In this document: piece by piece, positions 10,670 through 22,029 of the stretch
Layout of the letters: the number at the start of each line of letters is the position of its first letter
Position numbering within the stretch: position 1 is the stretch's first letter
Source: JAIBJN01 sp963748205
GTDB lineage: Bacteria > Actinomycetota > Thermoleophilia > Gaiellales > Gaiellaceae
Assembly (NCBI GenBank): GCA_963748205.1
Contig: CAVVIB010000016.1
Location: 1 to 64,000, forward strand
Direction: 5' to 3'
DNA length: 64,000 nucleotides
Notes under the pieces: model-generated
What the model saw: the letters and a program-made list of their open reading frames with translations, nothing else
The model's database searches: none
Told to the model about the DNA's origin: nothing
Translations under genes and position numbers: made by a program

Positions 10670-12028
10670 GTGAACCCTGACTCCGCACTTCTCGACGATC
10701 TCAGCGGGCGCGTCTCCGGTCGCGTCCTACGCCCCACCGACGACGGCTACGACGCGGCGCGCCGGGTGCACAACGGCCTGGTCGACCGGGCTCCGGCCGT
10801 GATCGTGCGCTGCCGGAGCGCGGCCGACGCGGCCGCCGGCGTGCGCTTCGCACGTGCCGCGGGACTCGACGTCTGCGTGCGCGGTGGCGGCCACAACGTC
10901 GCCGGCCGTGCCGTCGTCGACGGCGCGGTGATGATCGACCTCGCCGAGATGAAGGGCACGAGCGTCGACGCCGACGCCCGCACGGTGCGGGCGGAGGGCG
11001 GGCTCAACTGGGCGGAGCTCAACGCGGCCACCGCCGAGCAGGGTCTCGCCGTCACCGGCGGCGCGATCTCGACCACGGGCATCGCCGGGCTGACGCTCGG
11101 CGGCGGGCTCGGCTGGTTGATGGCGAAACACGGCCTCGCAGCGGACAACGTGCTCGCCGTCGAGCTCGTCAACGCCGAGGGAGACATTCTCCAGGTGACC
11201 GAGGACTCGGATCCCGATCTCTTCTGGGCGCTTCGCGGCGGGGGCGGCAACTTCGGCATCGCGACGACGTTCACCTATCGCCTGCATCCGCTGGAGATGG
11301 TCACCGGCGGGTTGATCGCGCATCCGGTCGAGGCGGCGCCCGAGCTGCTCCGTTTCTACCGCGACGCGGTGGCCGATTGTCCCGACGACCTGACGGTGTT
11401 CGCCGCGCTCGCGCACGCTCCCGACGGGTCGGGCGTGAAGCTTGCCGCCATGGTCGTGTTCCACACGGGAGACGAGGAGCAGGCCGAGGCCGACCTGGCG
11501 CCGTTCAAGTCCTGGGGCTCGCCGGCGGTCGTCGATGTCGGGCGGATGCCCTACCAGGTGATGAACACGCTCCTCGACGGCGGCTACCCGGCCGGGGCCC
11601 TGAACTACTGGCTCGCGAGCTTCGCGCAGACTCTCTCCGACGGCCTGATCGAGCAGATGGTCGAGCGCTTCGCAACGGTGCCCTCACCTATGAGCGCGAT
11701 CCTGATGGAGCACTTTCACGGCGCCGTGACGCGCGTCGGGGTGACCGACACTGCCGTGCCGCATCGACACGAAGGCTGGAACGTCTTCATCCCGTCGGTC
11801 TGGACCGATCCGGCAGAGACCGACGAGAACGTCGCGTGGACCCGGGACACCCACCGCGCCCTCGGCCCGCATCTCGAGGAGAGACGGTGGCTCAACTACC
11901 TCGGCGACGACGAGGGCGATGCGGTGCAGGCCGCCTACGGGCCGAACTACGAGCGGCTGCTCGAGCTCAAGCGGCGCTACGACCCGGAGAACGTCTTCCA
12001 TCACAACCACAACATCGACCCGAGCTGA
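10670..12028 (+). CDS. FAD-linked oxidase, berberine-bridge-enzyme type
   Basis: Flavoprotein of the VAO/PCMH fold, 452 residues. The segment VRGGGHNVAGRAV carries the His used for covalent 8-alpha-FAD attachment. The second attachment cysteine of bicovalent members is absent (LTLGGGLGWLMAKHG where those enzymes have Cys), so FAD is probably held by the His only. The BBE domain closes the protein (AAYGPNYERLLELKRRYDP). Oxidises an unknown alcohol, sugar or amine. It is followed 43 nt later by a second flavoprotein. Confidence 0.88.
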   Translation: MNPDSALLDDLSGRVSGRVLRPTDDGYDAARRVHNGLVDRAPAVIVRCRSAADAAAGVRFARAAGLDVCVRGGGHNVAGRAVVDGAVMIDLAEMKGTSVDADARTVRAEGGLNWAELNAATAEQGLAVTGGAISTTGIAGLTLGGGLGWLMAKHGLAADNVLAVELVNAEGDILQVTEDSDPDLFWALRGGGGNFGIATTFTYRLHPLEMVTGGLIAHPVEAAPELLRFYRDAVADCPDDLTVFAALAHAPDGSGVKLAAMVVFHTGDEEQAEADLAPFKSWGSPAVVDVGRMPYQVMNTLLDGGYPAGALNYWLASFAQTLSDGLIEQMVERFATVPSPMSAILMEHFHGAVTRVGVTDTAVPHRHEGWNVFIPSVWTDPAETDENVAWTRDTHRALGPHLEERRWLNYLGDDEGDAVQAAYGPNYERLLELKRRYDPENVFHHNHNIDPS

Positions 12029-12071
12029 GCCGGTTCGGGAAGAAAGCGGCTCTCCCCGGCGTCGAGTTGGA

Positions 12072-13298
12072 ATGGAGCACGTTGAGGTTGCGGTGATCGG
12101 GGGCGGGCCCGCGGGCCTCGCCGCCGGGCGGGAACTGCTGGATGCCGGTGTGGAATTCGCGGTCCTGGAACGGGATCGCGTCGGCCAGACCTGGAGGGAT
12201 CGCTGGGACGAGTTTCGCCTCGTGACTCCCAACTGGGCCACGCAGCTGCCAGGGCGTCCCTACGACGGGCCCGACCCGGACGGCTTCATGCCGCGCGACG
12301 AGGTCGTGGAGTACCTGGAGCGCTGCGCCGCCGATCTCGGAGCCGCCGTGAGAGAGGGCGTCGAGGTCGACTCCCTGGAAGCGCGCTCCGGAGGCGGCCT
12401 GAGCCTGCGAACCTCGACGGGCGATGTGCGCGCGGACGCCGTGGTCGTGGCCACAGGCACCTACCGGCGCCCTCACCGCCCGCCTGCCGCAGCGGCGCTG
12501 CCGCAAGGCCTGCTCCAGCTCGATGTGACCGACTACCGAAACGAACGCGAGCTACCCCAGGGGCCGGTTCTGATCGTCGGAAGCGGGCAGTCCGGCTGCC
12601 AGCTCGCCGAGGAGCTGCACGATGCCGGGCGCGAGGTCGTTCTGGCCTGCGGGAAGGCCCCCTGGGCACCGCGCCGGATCGACGGCCGCGATTTCGTCTG
12701 GTGGGCGGCCGAGAGCGGCTACCTGGACGGCACCCTCGAGTCTCTGCCGAGCCCGGCCGCTCGGCTCGTCGGCAACGTGCTGGCGACCGGGCACGACGGC
12801 GGGCGAGATCTCAACCTTAGGACTCTGCGCGAACGAGGCGTGACGCTGGCGGGGCATTTCATCGGTGCGACCGGCCGTCGAGCCCGGTTCGCGCCGGATC
12901 TGGGCGAGACGGTCGCCTGGGGCGACGAGCGCTACGAGCAGTTCATGAACCTCGTCCGCAAAGTCGTCGCGGAGCGCGGCCTCGACGTGGCCGAGCCCGG
13001 CCCGCCGGCGCCGTTCGACCCACAGGCGCCCGAGGAAATCGATCTCACCGGCTTCGGCGCCGTCCTCTTTGCCGGAGGGTTCCGGCCCGACTACGGCGGG
13101 CTCGTTCCCTGGTCGGAGGCGTTCGACGAGCTCGGCTTCCCGCTCCAGCGGGACGGCGCAAGCACGGTCGTCCCGGATCTCTACTTCATGGGCGTCCACT
13201 TCATGCGCAAGCGCCAGTCGGCCACCCTGGTCGGCATGGCCGAGGACGCCGGGGTCGTCACGGAGCGCATCGCGGCGAGGCTCGGCGTCCGCGCCTGA
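12072..13298 (+). CDS. FAD-dependent monooxygenase/oxidoreductase (FMO/CzcO type)
   Basis: A 408-residue flavoprotein starting MEHVEVAVIGGGPAG. It has two Rossmann nucleotide motifs, GGGPAGLAAG for FAD (about 10) and VGSGQSGCQLAEEL for NADPH (about 168), plus VVATGTYRRP between them. This is the layout of flavin-containing monooxygenase-like proteins. The substrate is unknown. It probably shares a transcript with the berberine-type oxidase upstream. The gene faces the threonine dehydratase gene tail to tail with only 9 nt between. Confidence 0.8.
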   Translation: MEHVEVAVIGGGPAGLAAGRELLDAGVEFAVLERDRVGQTWRDRWDEFRLVTPNWATQLPGRPYDGPDPDGFMPRDEVVEYLERCAADLGAAVREGVEVDSLEARSGGGLSLRTSTGDVRADAVVVATGTYRRPHRPPAAAALPQGLLQLDVTDYRNERELPQGPVLIVGSGQSGCQLAEELHDAGREVVLACGKAPWAPRRIDGRDFVWWAAESGYLDGTLESLPSPAARLVGNVLATGHDGGRDLNLRTLRERGVTLAGHFIGATGRRARFAPDLGETVAWGDERYEQFMNLVRKVVAERGLDVAEPGPPAPFDPQAPEEIDLTGFGAVLFAGGFRPDYGGLVPWSEAFDELGFPLQRDGASTVVPDLYFMGVHFMRKRQSATLVGMAEDAGVVTERIAARLGVRA

Positions 13299-13307
13299 GC
13301 CCGATAG

Positions 13308-14270
13308 CTAGTTCCAACGGAGGCCGCGGAGCTGCGCGAGGTCGATGTTCCCGCCCGAGAGGACGCACACGACCTTCGTCCCCGGCGGTGCGTCGACCAG
13401 ACCCTCGCGCAGAGCCGCCACAGACGCGGCCGCGGCCCCCTCGACCACGAGCTTCGTGTGCGCCATCGTCCAGAGGACGTTCTCGAAGATCGTCGCGTCG
13501 GGGACGGCGACGATCTCGTCGACGAAGCGCTGCACGAGGTCGAAGGTGAGCTCTCCGGCCCGCTTCACGCGGAGCCCGTCGATGATCGTGTCGCAACGCT
13601 CGAGCGTCACGAGCTCGCCGGCCTCGACGCTCGCCTTCATCGCCGCCCCGTCGGAGGACTCGACGCCGACGATCCTGACCTCCGGCCGCTCCTGCTTGAC
13701 GGCGGCCGAGACACCGGAGATGAGCCCGCCGCCGCCGATCGGCACGACGACCGCTTCCACCTCGGGCCAGTCCTCGAGGATCTCGATGCCCACCGTGCCC
13801 TGGCCCGAGATGAGGTCGACGTCGTCGAACGGGTGCACGTAGGTCAGCCCCTCCGAGGCGACGAGCTCGCGTGCCTTGCGGTCTGCGTCGTCCCAGATCG
13901 ACCCTTCGAGCACGACCTCGGCGCCGTAGCCCTTCGTCGCCGCGATCTTCGACGGCGTGGCGTTCTCGGCCATGCAGACGACGGCGCGAACGCCGAGCCG
14001 GGCGGCCGCCAGCGCCACGCCCTGGGCATGGTTGCCCGCGGACGAGCAGACGACGCCGCGGTCGCGCTCCTCCTGCGTGAGCCGGGAGAGCTTCACGAGC
14101 GGGCCGCGGATCTTGTACGAGCCCGTGCGCTGGAAGAGCTCGGCCTTGAGCCGGACGTCGAAGCCGGTCTCGTCGCTGAGCGTGCGCGAGCTCAGGAGCG
14201 GCGTGTGATGCACGTGCGGCGCGACCAGGGGCAGCGCGGCTCGCGAGTCGGGCGTCGTCGTCACGGACAC
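13308..14270 (-). CDS. Threonine/serine dehydratase, short catabolic form
   Basis: PLP enzyme deaminating threonine (and probably serine) to 2-oxobutanoate. The 320 residues end after the catalytic domain, without the C-terminal ACT-like domains of biosynthetic IlvA. The PLP lysine lies in TGSYKIRGP (about 50), SAGNHAQGVA (about 76) is the asparagine loop and PIGGGGLISG (about 178) binds the phosphate. GTG start at 14270. Given the ilv operon later in the window it could supply 2-oxobutanoate without isoleucine feedback, but a catabolic role is equally possible. Confidence 0.9.
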   Translation of the reverse strand: MSVTTTPDSRAALPLVAPHVHHTPLLSSRTLSDETGFDVRLKAELFQRTGSYKIRGPLVKLSRLTQEERDRGVVCSSAGNHAQGVALAAARLGVRAVVCMAENATPSKIAATKGYGAEVVLEGSIWDDADRKARELVASEGLTYVHPFDDVDLISGQGTVGIEILEDWPEVEAVVVPIGGGGLISGVSAAVKQERPEVRIVGVESSDGAAMKASVEAGELVTLERCDTIIDGLRVKRAGELTFDLVQRFVDEIVAVPDATIFENVLWTMAHTKLVVEGAAAASVAALREGLVDAPPGTKVVCVLSGGNIDLAQLRGLRWN

Positions 14271-14319
14271 GTACGCGGAGCGTACTGGGCCGCGGGCCGC
14301 GCGGCCGACCGAGGCGCGG

Positions 14320-14325
14320 TAGAGT
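14320..14325 (+). promoter_or_regulatory. Putative -10 element of the hcp-like gene
   Basis: TAGAGT ends 9 nt before the ATG at 14335 with no ribosome binding site between, another leaderless-type arrangement. Confidence 0.35.
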
Positions 14326-14334
14326 CCGGCCCCG

Positions 14335-14816
14335 ATGGCAGTGGACTACTTCCTGAAGCTCGACGGCATCCCGGGCGAGAGCACGGACGCCAAGCACAAG
14401 GACGAGATCGACGTCCTCGCGTTCAGCTGGGGCGTCAGTCATCCGAAGGCGACCGGCCCGGCGGCGGCGGAGGAGGCGCGGGCAAGGCCGTCTTCGAGGA
14501 TCTCCTCGTCGTCGCGCGCACGAGCAAGGCCTCGCCGAAGCTCTGGCTCGCCTGCGCGAGCGGGCAGCACATCAAGAGCGCCGTGCTCACGTGCCGCAAG
14601 CCCGGGAAGGCGCCGTTCGAGTTCCTGAAGATCACGCTCACCGACGTGCTCGTCTCCTCCTACGAGCTCGACGGCTCCGACGAGGAGCCCCCGCTCGACC
14701 AGTTCGCGCTCTCGTTCGCGAAGGTCGAGACGGCCTACACGCCGCAAGACGCCACCGGGAAGGCCCAGCCGCCGGTCAAGGCCGGCTGGGATCTCAAGAA
14801 GAACGCCAAGGTCTAG
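14335..14816 (+). CDS. Hcp-like (type VI secretion tube family) protein, one frameshift
   Basis: Product starts MAVDYFLKLDGIPGESTDAK and DEIDVLAFSWGVS, the Hcp beta-barrel signature, then changes frame in a GGC-rich tract at about 14458-14462. It resumes with GAGKAVFEDLLVV, KASPKLWLACASGQHIK, AVLTCRKPGK and LKITLTDVLVSSY, to the stop at 14816. Adding one G restores a 160-residue protein, so a missing base in a GC run is likely. Hcp forms hexameric rings in type VI secretion; no other T6SS gene is here. It may be a free-standing ring protein. It sits 7 nt before gltX. Confidence 0.85.
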
Positions 14817-14823
14817 GAGGGTC

Positions 14824-15861
14824 ATGGGCGTCCGGGTGCGCTTCGCCCCGAGCCCGACCGGGTCGCTCCATCTCGGCGGCGCGCTCACGGCCGTGGCCAA
14901 CCGCCGCTTCGCCGACGACCACGGAGGCGCCTTCGTCCTGCGGATCGACGACACCGATCCCGCCCGCGTCGTGTCCGGGTCCGAGGAGGAGATCCTGAGG
15001 GAGCTCGAGTGGCTCGGAGTTGGCTGGGACGAAGGGCCGTTCCGCCAGAGCGAGCGCGCCGAGCGACACCGCGAGGCAGGCGCGGCGATCGGCGAGCTCG
15101 ACGAGGAGGGGGCGCTCCGTTTCGCCGGGATAACGCTCGTCCGGGCGGACGGGCGGCCGACGTACCACCTCGCCTCGGTGGTCGACGACCTCGACCTGCG
15201 GATCAGCCACGTGATCCGCGGCAAGGACCTCCTTCCGAGCGCGCCGCTCCACGAGGCGATCGCCCGAGCGCTCGGCGCCGAGCCGCCGGAGTACATCCAT
15301 CACGGGCTGCTGGTCGGCGAGGACGGCAGCAAGATGTCCAAGCGGGGCCAGGCGGCGTCGCTCCAGGGCCTGCGCGAGCTCGGCCTCCCGCCGGAGGCGG
15401 TGCGCGCCTACCTGGAGGAGCTCGGTCTCCCGCGCGGCGACGTGCGCTTCGACGGCGCCCGCCTGCGGCGGCTGGCGGTCGAGGCTCTCGGCGCCCTCGA
15501 CGACGCGGAGCTCGCCGCGCGCGTGGGCGCACCCACGCGGGTCGGGCCGGCGCTCCGCGGCGCACACGATCTCGCCGAGGCGCGGACGATCGCCGAGGCT
15601 CTCGAGCATCCGCCCGAGCCGGGAGCGACGACGTCGCCCGAGACCCTGGAGCGCTTTCGCGAGCTCCGCGAGGCCGGAGCCGACGAGCTCGACAAGGAGC
15701 AGGCGAAGGCGATCCTCCGCGAGCTCAAGGCCGTGGGAGGGGACCTCCGCTCGCTGCGTCTCGCCCTCACCGGCGCCGACAGGGGGCCCGAGCTCTGGAC
15801 GATCCTCGTCGCGCTGCCGCGGGACGAAGCCCTGCGGCGGGCCGACGCTACGAGCGGCTGA
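14824..15861 (+). CDS. gltX: Glutamyl-tRNA synthetase, unusually compact
   Basis: Charges tRNA with glutamate. Only 345 residues, against about 470 for most GltX. The class I core is intact: FAPSPTGSLHLGGA (HIGH motif, about 6-19), RIDDTDPARV, VIRGKDLLPSAPLHEA and KMSKRG (about 166). What is missing is much of the insertion in the catalytic domain (the protein goes straight from REAGAAIGELDEEG to ITLVRADGRPTYHLA) and part of the anticodon domain. The GltX-type end (LRLALTGADRGPELW) is retained, which argues against GluQ-RS. It sits in the usual synteny slot between ispF and cysS. Confidence 0.9.
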   Translation: MGVRVRFAPSPTGSLHLGGALTAVANRRFADDHGGAFVLRIDDTDPARVVSGSEEEILRELEWLGVGWDEGPFRQSERAERHREAGAAIGELDEEGALRFAGITLVRADGRPTYHLASVVDDLDLRISHVIRGKDLLPSAPLHEAIARALGAEPPEYIHHGLLVGEDGSKMSKRGQAASLQGLRELGLPPEAVRAYLEELGLPRGDVRFDGARLRRLAVEALGALDDAELAARVGAPTRVGPALRGAHDLAEARTIAEALEHPPEPGATTSPETLERFRELREAGADELDKEQAKAILRELKAVGGDLRSLRLALTGADRGPELWTILVALPRDEALRRADATSG

Positions 15862-16758
15862 GCTCCGGCTGCATCTCGCGCAGCGTCGAGAGCAGCGACT
15901 CGACGGAGCCGCCGGGAGCGCCGCGGTCGCGGCGGCGGATGGCCACGATCTGGCGTCGCACGGGCTCGGCGTCTTCGACCTCGACCTCGACCAGCGACCC
16001 GTCCTCCAGCTCGGCGGCGACGGCCGTGTGAGGGAGAAGCGCGACGCCGAAGCCCTCCTGCACCATCTTCTTGGCCGCGTCGATGTTGTCGAGCTCCATC
16101 ACGCCCTCGGGCTGGACGCCTGCGCCGCGGAAGAGCGCGTGCGTGAGCTCCGTGTAGCTCGAGGTGCGGTCGAAGAGCACGAGCTGCTCTCGGGCCATCT
16201 CGTCCAGGTGGATGCTCCCATGCGTCGCGAGCCGGTGCCGCGGCTCGGCGACGAGGATGAGCCGGTCCTCGTAGAGCGGCGTGGTGGCGATGTCGGGGTG
16301 GCGAAGCGCGCGCACGAGGCCGAGGTCGACCTGCTCGCGCAGCACGAGCTCGAGGATCTCCTCCGAGTGTCCCGTCTTGACGCTCACGCTGACCCGAGGG
16401 TGGCCCACCGAGAAGCGCTTGAGGATGGAGGGCAGGACGTAGGTCGACACGGCCGGCGCGGCGCCCAGGGCCAGCCGTCCGGAGCCGCCGCGCTCGAACG
16501 AGTTCACGATGCGGCGGCCGTCCGCCAGGCTGTCGAGCGCCTTGACGGCGTGGGGCAGGAAGACCTCGCCGGCCTCCGTGAGCCGCATGCCGCGCGGCGT
16601 GCGCGCGAAGAGCTTCGCGTCCAGATTCGTCCTCGAGCTTCTGCAGCCGTGCGGTCAGGGCGGGTTGCGTCAGGTAAGAGCGCGTCGGCGGCCCGGCTGA
16701 CGTTGCGCGTGCGGGCGACCTCGATGAACGCCTCGATCTGCGAGAGCAGCAGAGCCAT
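15848..16758 (-). CDS. LysR family transcriptional regulator, two frameshifts
   Basis: N-terminal helix-turn-helix starts MALLLSQIEAFIEVARTRNV and continues, after correction, AADALYLTQPALTARLQKLEDE, LDAKLFARTPRGMRLTEAGE. Two extra bases interrupt it: one A at 16676-16677 and one A at 16625. From 16588 the effector-binding domain is intact (about 246 residues). With both removed the protein is about 303 residues, the normal LysR length. Its 3' end overlaps gltX by 14 nt. Its target is not evident; the glyoxylate genes lie upstream in the divergent direction. Confidence 0.88.
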
Positions 16759-16838
16759 AGAAGTAGTTTATAGCAAGCATCGAAAAAAACGATTTGGTGA
16801 ATACCGGGAAGCGGGCACGTACGATCAATATACGGGTT

Positions 16839-16992
16839 ATGAGCAGCGTGGCGATGCAGATTCAGGGAGTACGAGCGCGACGACGGTCGCGACGTTTCGC
16901 GCAAGGACGGCTCCATCATCGTCCTCAGCTCGGCCGAGCTGGTCGAGTGCAACTGCCCGGACGCCTGCGACCGCGACCACGATCGCGACTAG
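16839..16992 (+). CDS. Small CxC...C protein of about 50 residues, one frameshift
   Basis: The frame ending at the TAG 16990-16992 encodes EYERDDGRDVSRKDGSIIVL, then SAELVECNCPDACDRDHDRD. It has no start codon after its upstream stop. Removing one G from GGG at 16865-16867 joins it to ATG 16839 (MSSVAMQIQ). CAATAT at 16826-16831 could be its -10. The CNCPDAC cluster and acidic/His end suggest metal binding. I do not recognise the family. It ends 9 nt before aceB and may be its first cistron. Confidence 0.55.
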
Positions 16993-17001
16993 TCGAGGGC
17001 C

Positions 17002-18553
<1,552 letters not shown>

Positions 18554-18566
18554 GGAGGCTGCGGCA

Positions 18567-19802
18567 ATGGAACGATGGGAAGGGATCGAGAGGCCGTACA
18601 CCGAGGAGGAAGTGGAGCGGCTCCGCGGCTCGGTGCACGTGGAGCACACGCTGGCCCGTCTGGGCGCCGAGCGGCTGTGGCAGCTCCTCCAGGAGGAGCC
18701 CTACGTCGCCGCTCTGGGCGCGATGACGGGCGGTCAGGCCGTGCAGATGGTCAGGGCCGGCCTGCAGGCGATCTACCTCTCCGGCTGGCAGGTCGCCGCG
18801 GACGCGAACGCCGCGGGCGCGACCTACCCCGACCAGAGCCTCTACCCGTCGAACAGCGCCCCGTCGCTCGTGCGCCGGCTCAACCAGGCGCTCCTGCGCG
18901 CCGACCAGATCGAGCACTCGGAGGGCAACGGCACCGGTCGCCACTGGCTCGCGCCGATCGTCGCCGACGCCGAGGCCGGCTTCGGCGGCGCCCTCAACGC
19001 GTTCGAGCTGATGAAGACGATGATCGAGGCCGGCGCCGCGGGCGTCCACTTCGAGGACCAGCTCGCGTCGGAGAAGAAGTGCGGCCACCTCGGCGGCAAG
19101 GTGCTCGTCCCGACGGCGCAGTTCATCCGCACGCTGGCGGCGGCCCGCCTCGCCGCGGACGTCTGCAACGTGCCCACGGTGCTCGTCGCTCGGACGGACG
19201 CGCTGAGCGCGACGCTCATGACGAGCGACGTCGACGAGCGCGACCACCAGTTCCTGACCGGCGAGCGGACGCCCGAGGGCTACTTCCGTGTCGGCGGCGG
19301 CATCGAGTCCGCCATCGCGCGCGGCCTCGCCTACGCGCCCTACGCGGACCTGATCTGGTGCGAGACCTCGACGCCGGACCTCGGCGAGGCCCGCGAGTTT
19401 GCGGACGCCATCCACGAGCAGTTCCCCGGCAAGCTCCTCGCCTACAACTGCTCGCCCTCGTTCAACTGGCAGCGCCACCTCGACGAGGAGGGCATCGCGC
19501 GCTTCCAGGCCGAGCTGGGCGAGCTGGGCTACCGGTTCCAGTTCATCACGCTGGCGGGCTTCCACGCCCTCAACGAGTCCATGTTCGAGCTGGCGCGAGG
19601 CTATGCCCGGGAGGGCATGCCCGCGTACGTCGAGCTCCAGCAGCGGGAGTTCGGGCTCGAGGAGGTCGGCTATACGGCGACGCGCCACCAGCGCGAGGTC
19701 GGAGCCGGCTACTTCGACCTCGTCGCGGAGGCCGTTTCCGGCGGCGAGAGCTCGACCCTCGCGCTCAAGGGCTCGACCGAAGAGGCCCAGTTCCACGGTT
19801 AG
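18567..19802 (+). CDS. aceA: Isocitrate lyase
   Basis: Splits isocitrate into succinate and glyoxylate. The 411-residue protein starts at ATG 18567 behind GGGAGG. It has the catalytic KKCGH loop (about 171-175), SGWQVAADANAA (about 72), FEDQLASEK and NCSPSFNW (about 295). Length fits the short bacterial class. Follows malate synthase directly. The downstream region holds a dispersed palindrome that could help end the transcript. Confidence 0.97.
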   Translation: MERWEGIERPYTEEEVERLRGSVHVEHTLARLGAERLWQLLQEEPYVAALGAMTGGQAVQMVRAGLQAIYLSGWQVAADANAAGATYPDQSLYPSNSAPSLVRRLNQALLRADQIEHSEGNGTGRHWLAPIVADAEAGFGGALNAFELMKTMIEAGAAGVHFEDQLASEKKCGHLGGKVLVPTAQFIRTLAAARLAADVCNVPTVLVARTDALSATLMTSDVDERDHQFLTGERTPEGYFRVGGGIESAIARGLAYAPYADLIWCETSTPDLGEAREFADAIHEQFPGKLLAYNCSPSFNWQRHLDEEGIARFQAELGELGYRFQFITLAGFHALNESMFELARGYAREGMPAYVELQQREFGLEEVGYTATRHQREVGAGYFDLVAEAVSGGESSTLALKGSTEEAQFHG

Positions 19803-19853
19803 GCAGGCGGCGCCGAGCCCGCTTCGAAGTGGCGCCTCGCCACGGCAGATGCC

Positions 19854-19866
19854 GGGGTCTGACCCC
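19854..19866. repeat. GGGGTCTGACCCC palindromic repeat, copy 1
   Basis: GGGGTC-T-GACCCC, a perfect 6-bp inverted repeat around one base. The identical 13-mer recurs at 19944. Confidence 0.7.
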
Positions 19867-19943
19867 GGGGCATGGCCCAGGGCCGGCGAGTAGTCACAAG
19901 ACACGCGCAACGACGTCACTTGCGGACGGTCGGGGCCAGGCCA

Positions 19944-19956
19944 GGGGTCTGACCCC
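19944..19956. repeat. GGGGTCTGACCCC palindromic repeat, copy 2
   Basis: Same 13-mer as at 19854, same orientation by symmetry, 90 nt downstream. Such short palindromes are scattered in intergenic DNA of many GC-rich bacteria. Confidence 0.7.
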
Positions 19957-20007
19957 CGGTCGTCTCGGCTTCGCGTGCCAAGGGCGGGTGCGCCAGAACG
20001 GGGAGCG

Positions 20008-20029
20008 CCCGAGCGGCTATAACGCTCGG

Positions 20030-20030
<1 letters not shown>
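20008..20030 (+). promoter_or_regulatory. Palindrome containing the cysS -10 and first base of its start codon
   Basis: CCCGAGCG (20008-20015), spacer GCTATAA, CGCTCGGG (20023-20030): a perfect 8-bp inverted repeat. The -10-like TATAAC (20018-20023) lies in its centre and the GTG start begins at its last base. It could be a repressor operator or an RNA hairpin. Confidence 0.55.
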
Positions 20031-21312
<1,282 letters not shown>

Positions 21313-21316
<4 letters not shown>

Positions 21317-22029
21317 ACCGCGACCTCGTCTACGGGCGCCGGCCGGTGCGAGAGCTGCACCGCGCCGGCAAGCGCCAGATTCTCGAGCTGCTCGTCACCG
21401 AGCGGGCGCTCTCCGCGGAGCCGTGGCTGCGCGAGGTTCCCGGCCTGCGCCTTCAGGTCGTGCCCGAGCGGCGGCTCAACGACACCGCCAACACGCGCGA
21501 CCACCAGGGAGTCGTGGCGTTCACCGAGCCGTACCGCTACGCAGACGCGCACTCGCTCGCCGAGGGCGAGCGGCCGCTGATCGTCTGCCTCGACCAGGTC
21601 ACGGACCCGCACAATCTCGGCGCGGTCGTCCGCAGCGCCGAGGGCGCCGGTGCGAGCGGCGTCGTCATCACGGAGCGGAACGCCGCGCGGGTGACGGCCG
21701 CGGTCGCCAAGGCCTCCGCCGGGGCGGTCGAGCACGTCCCGGTCGCGGTGGTCGTCAATCTCGGGCGCTACCTCGAGGAGATCAAGGGGCCGGCGCTCTG
21801 GACCTGGGCGGCGGCGAGCGACGCCCAGGCGACCGTCTGGTCCGCAGATCTCGCAACCGGTGCGGCGCTCGTCTTCGGCGCCGAGGGAAGGGGACTGCGG
21901 CCGGGCGTCCGGCGCGCGTGCGACGACGCGTTCACGATCCCGCTCGGAGGCAGCATCGAGTCACTGAACGTCAGCGTCGCCGCCGGCGTCGCGCTCTTCG
22001 AGGCAGCCAGGCAGCGCCGCTCCGCGTGA
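21313..22029 (+). CDS. rlmB: 23S rRNA 2'-O-ribose methyltransferase RlmB (SpoU family)
   Basis: SPOUT-fold methyltransferase, 238 residues, GTG start overlapping the cysS stop. VYGRRPVRELHRAG marks the N-terminal substrate-binding domain. The three SpoU motifs are DQVTDPHNLGAVVRSAEGAGA (about 91-111), VFGAEGRGL (about 185) and IPLGGSIESLNVSVAAGVAL (about 207-226). RlmB methylates G2251 of 23S rRNA in E. coli (known). Gene order cysS-rlmB-yacP-sigH is as in Bacillus, with an MFS gene inserted here. Confidence 0.95.

Larger units (their letters stand above)
19803..20007. other. Intergenic region between aceA and cysS
   Basis: About 205 nt with no coding potential I trust. It holds two copies of the 13-nt palindrome described separately, 90 nt apart. 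Nothing else stands out apart from the cysS promoter palindrome at its right end. Confidence 0.5.

Noticed and set aside
14335..14816. Type VI secretion locus
   Set aside because: Only an Hcp-like gene is present; none of the other structural genes lie within 64 kb.
16600..16700. Programmed frameshifting in the LysR and other broken genes
   Set aside because: No slippery heptamers or stimulatory structures; breaks are scattered over unrelated genes and mostly +1, fitting sequence error.
19854..19956. Palindrome pair as ends of an insertion element
   Set aside because: The 77 nt between them have no coding frame or target duplications.
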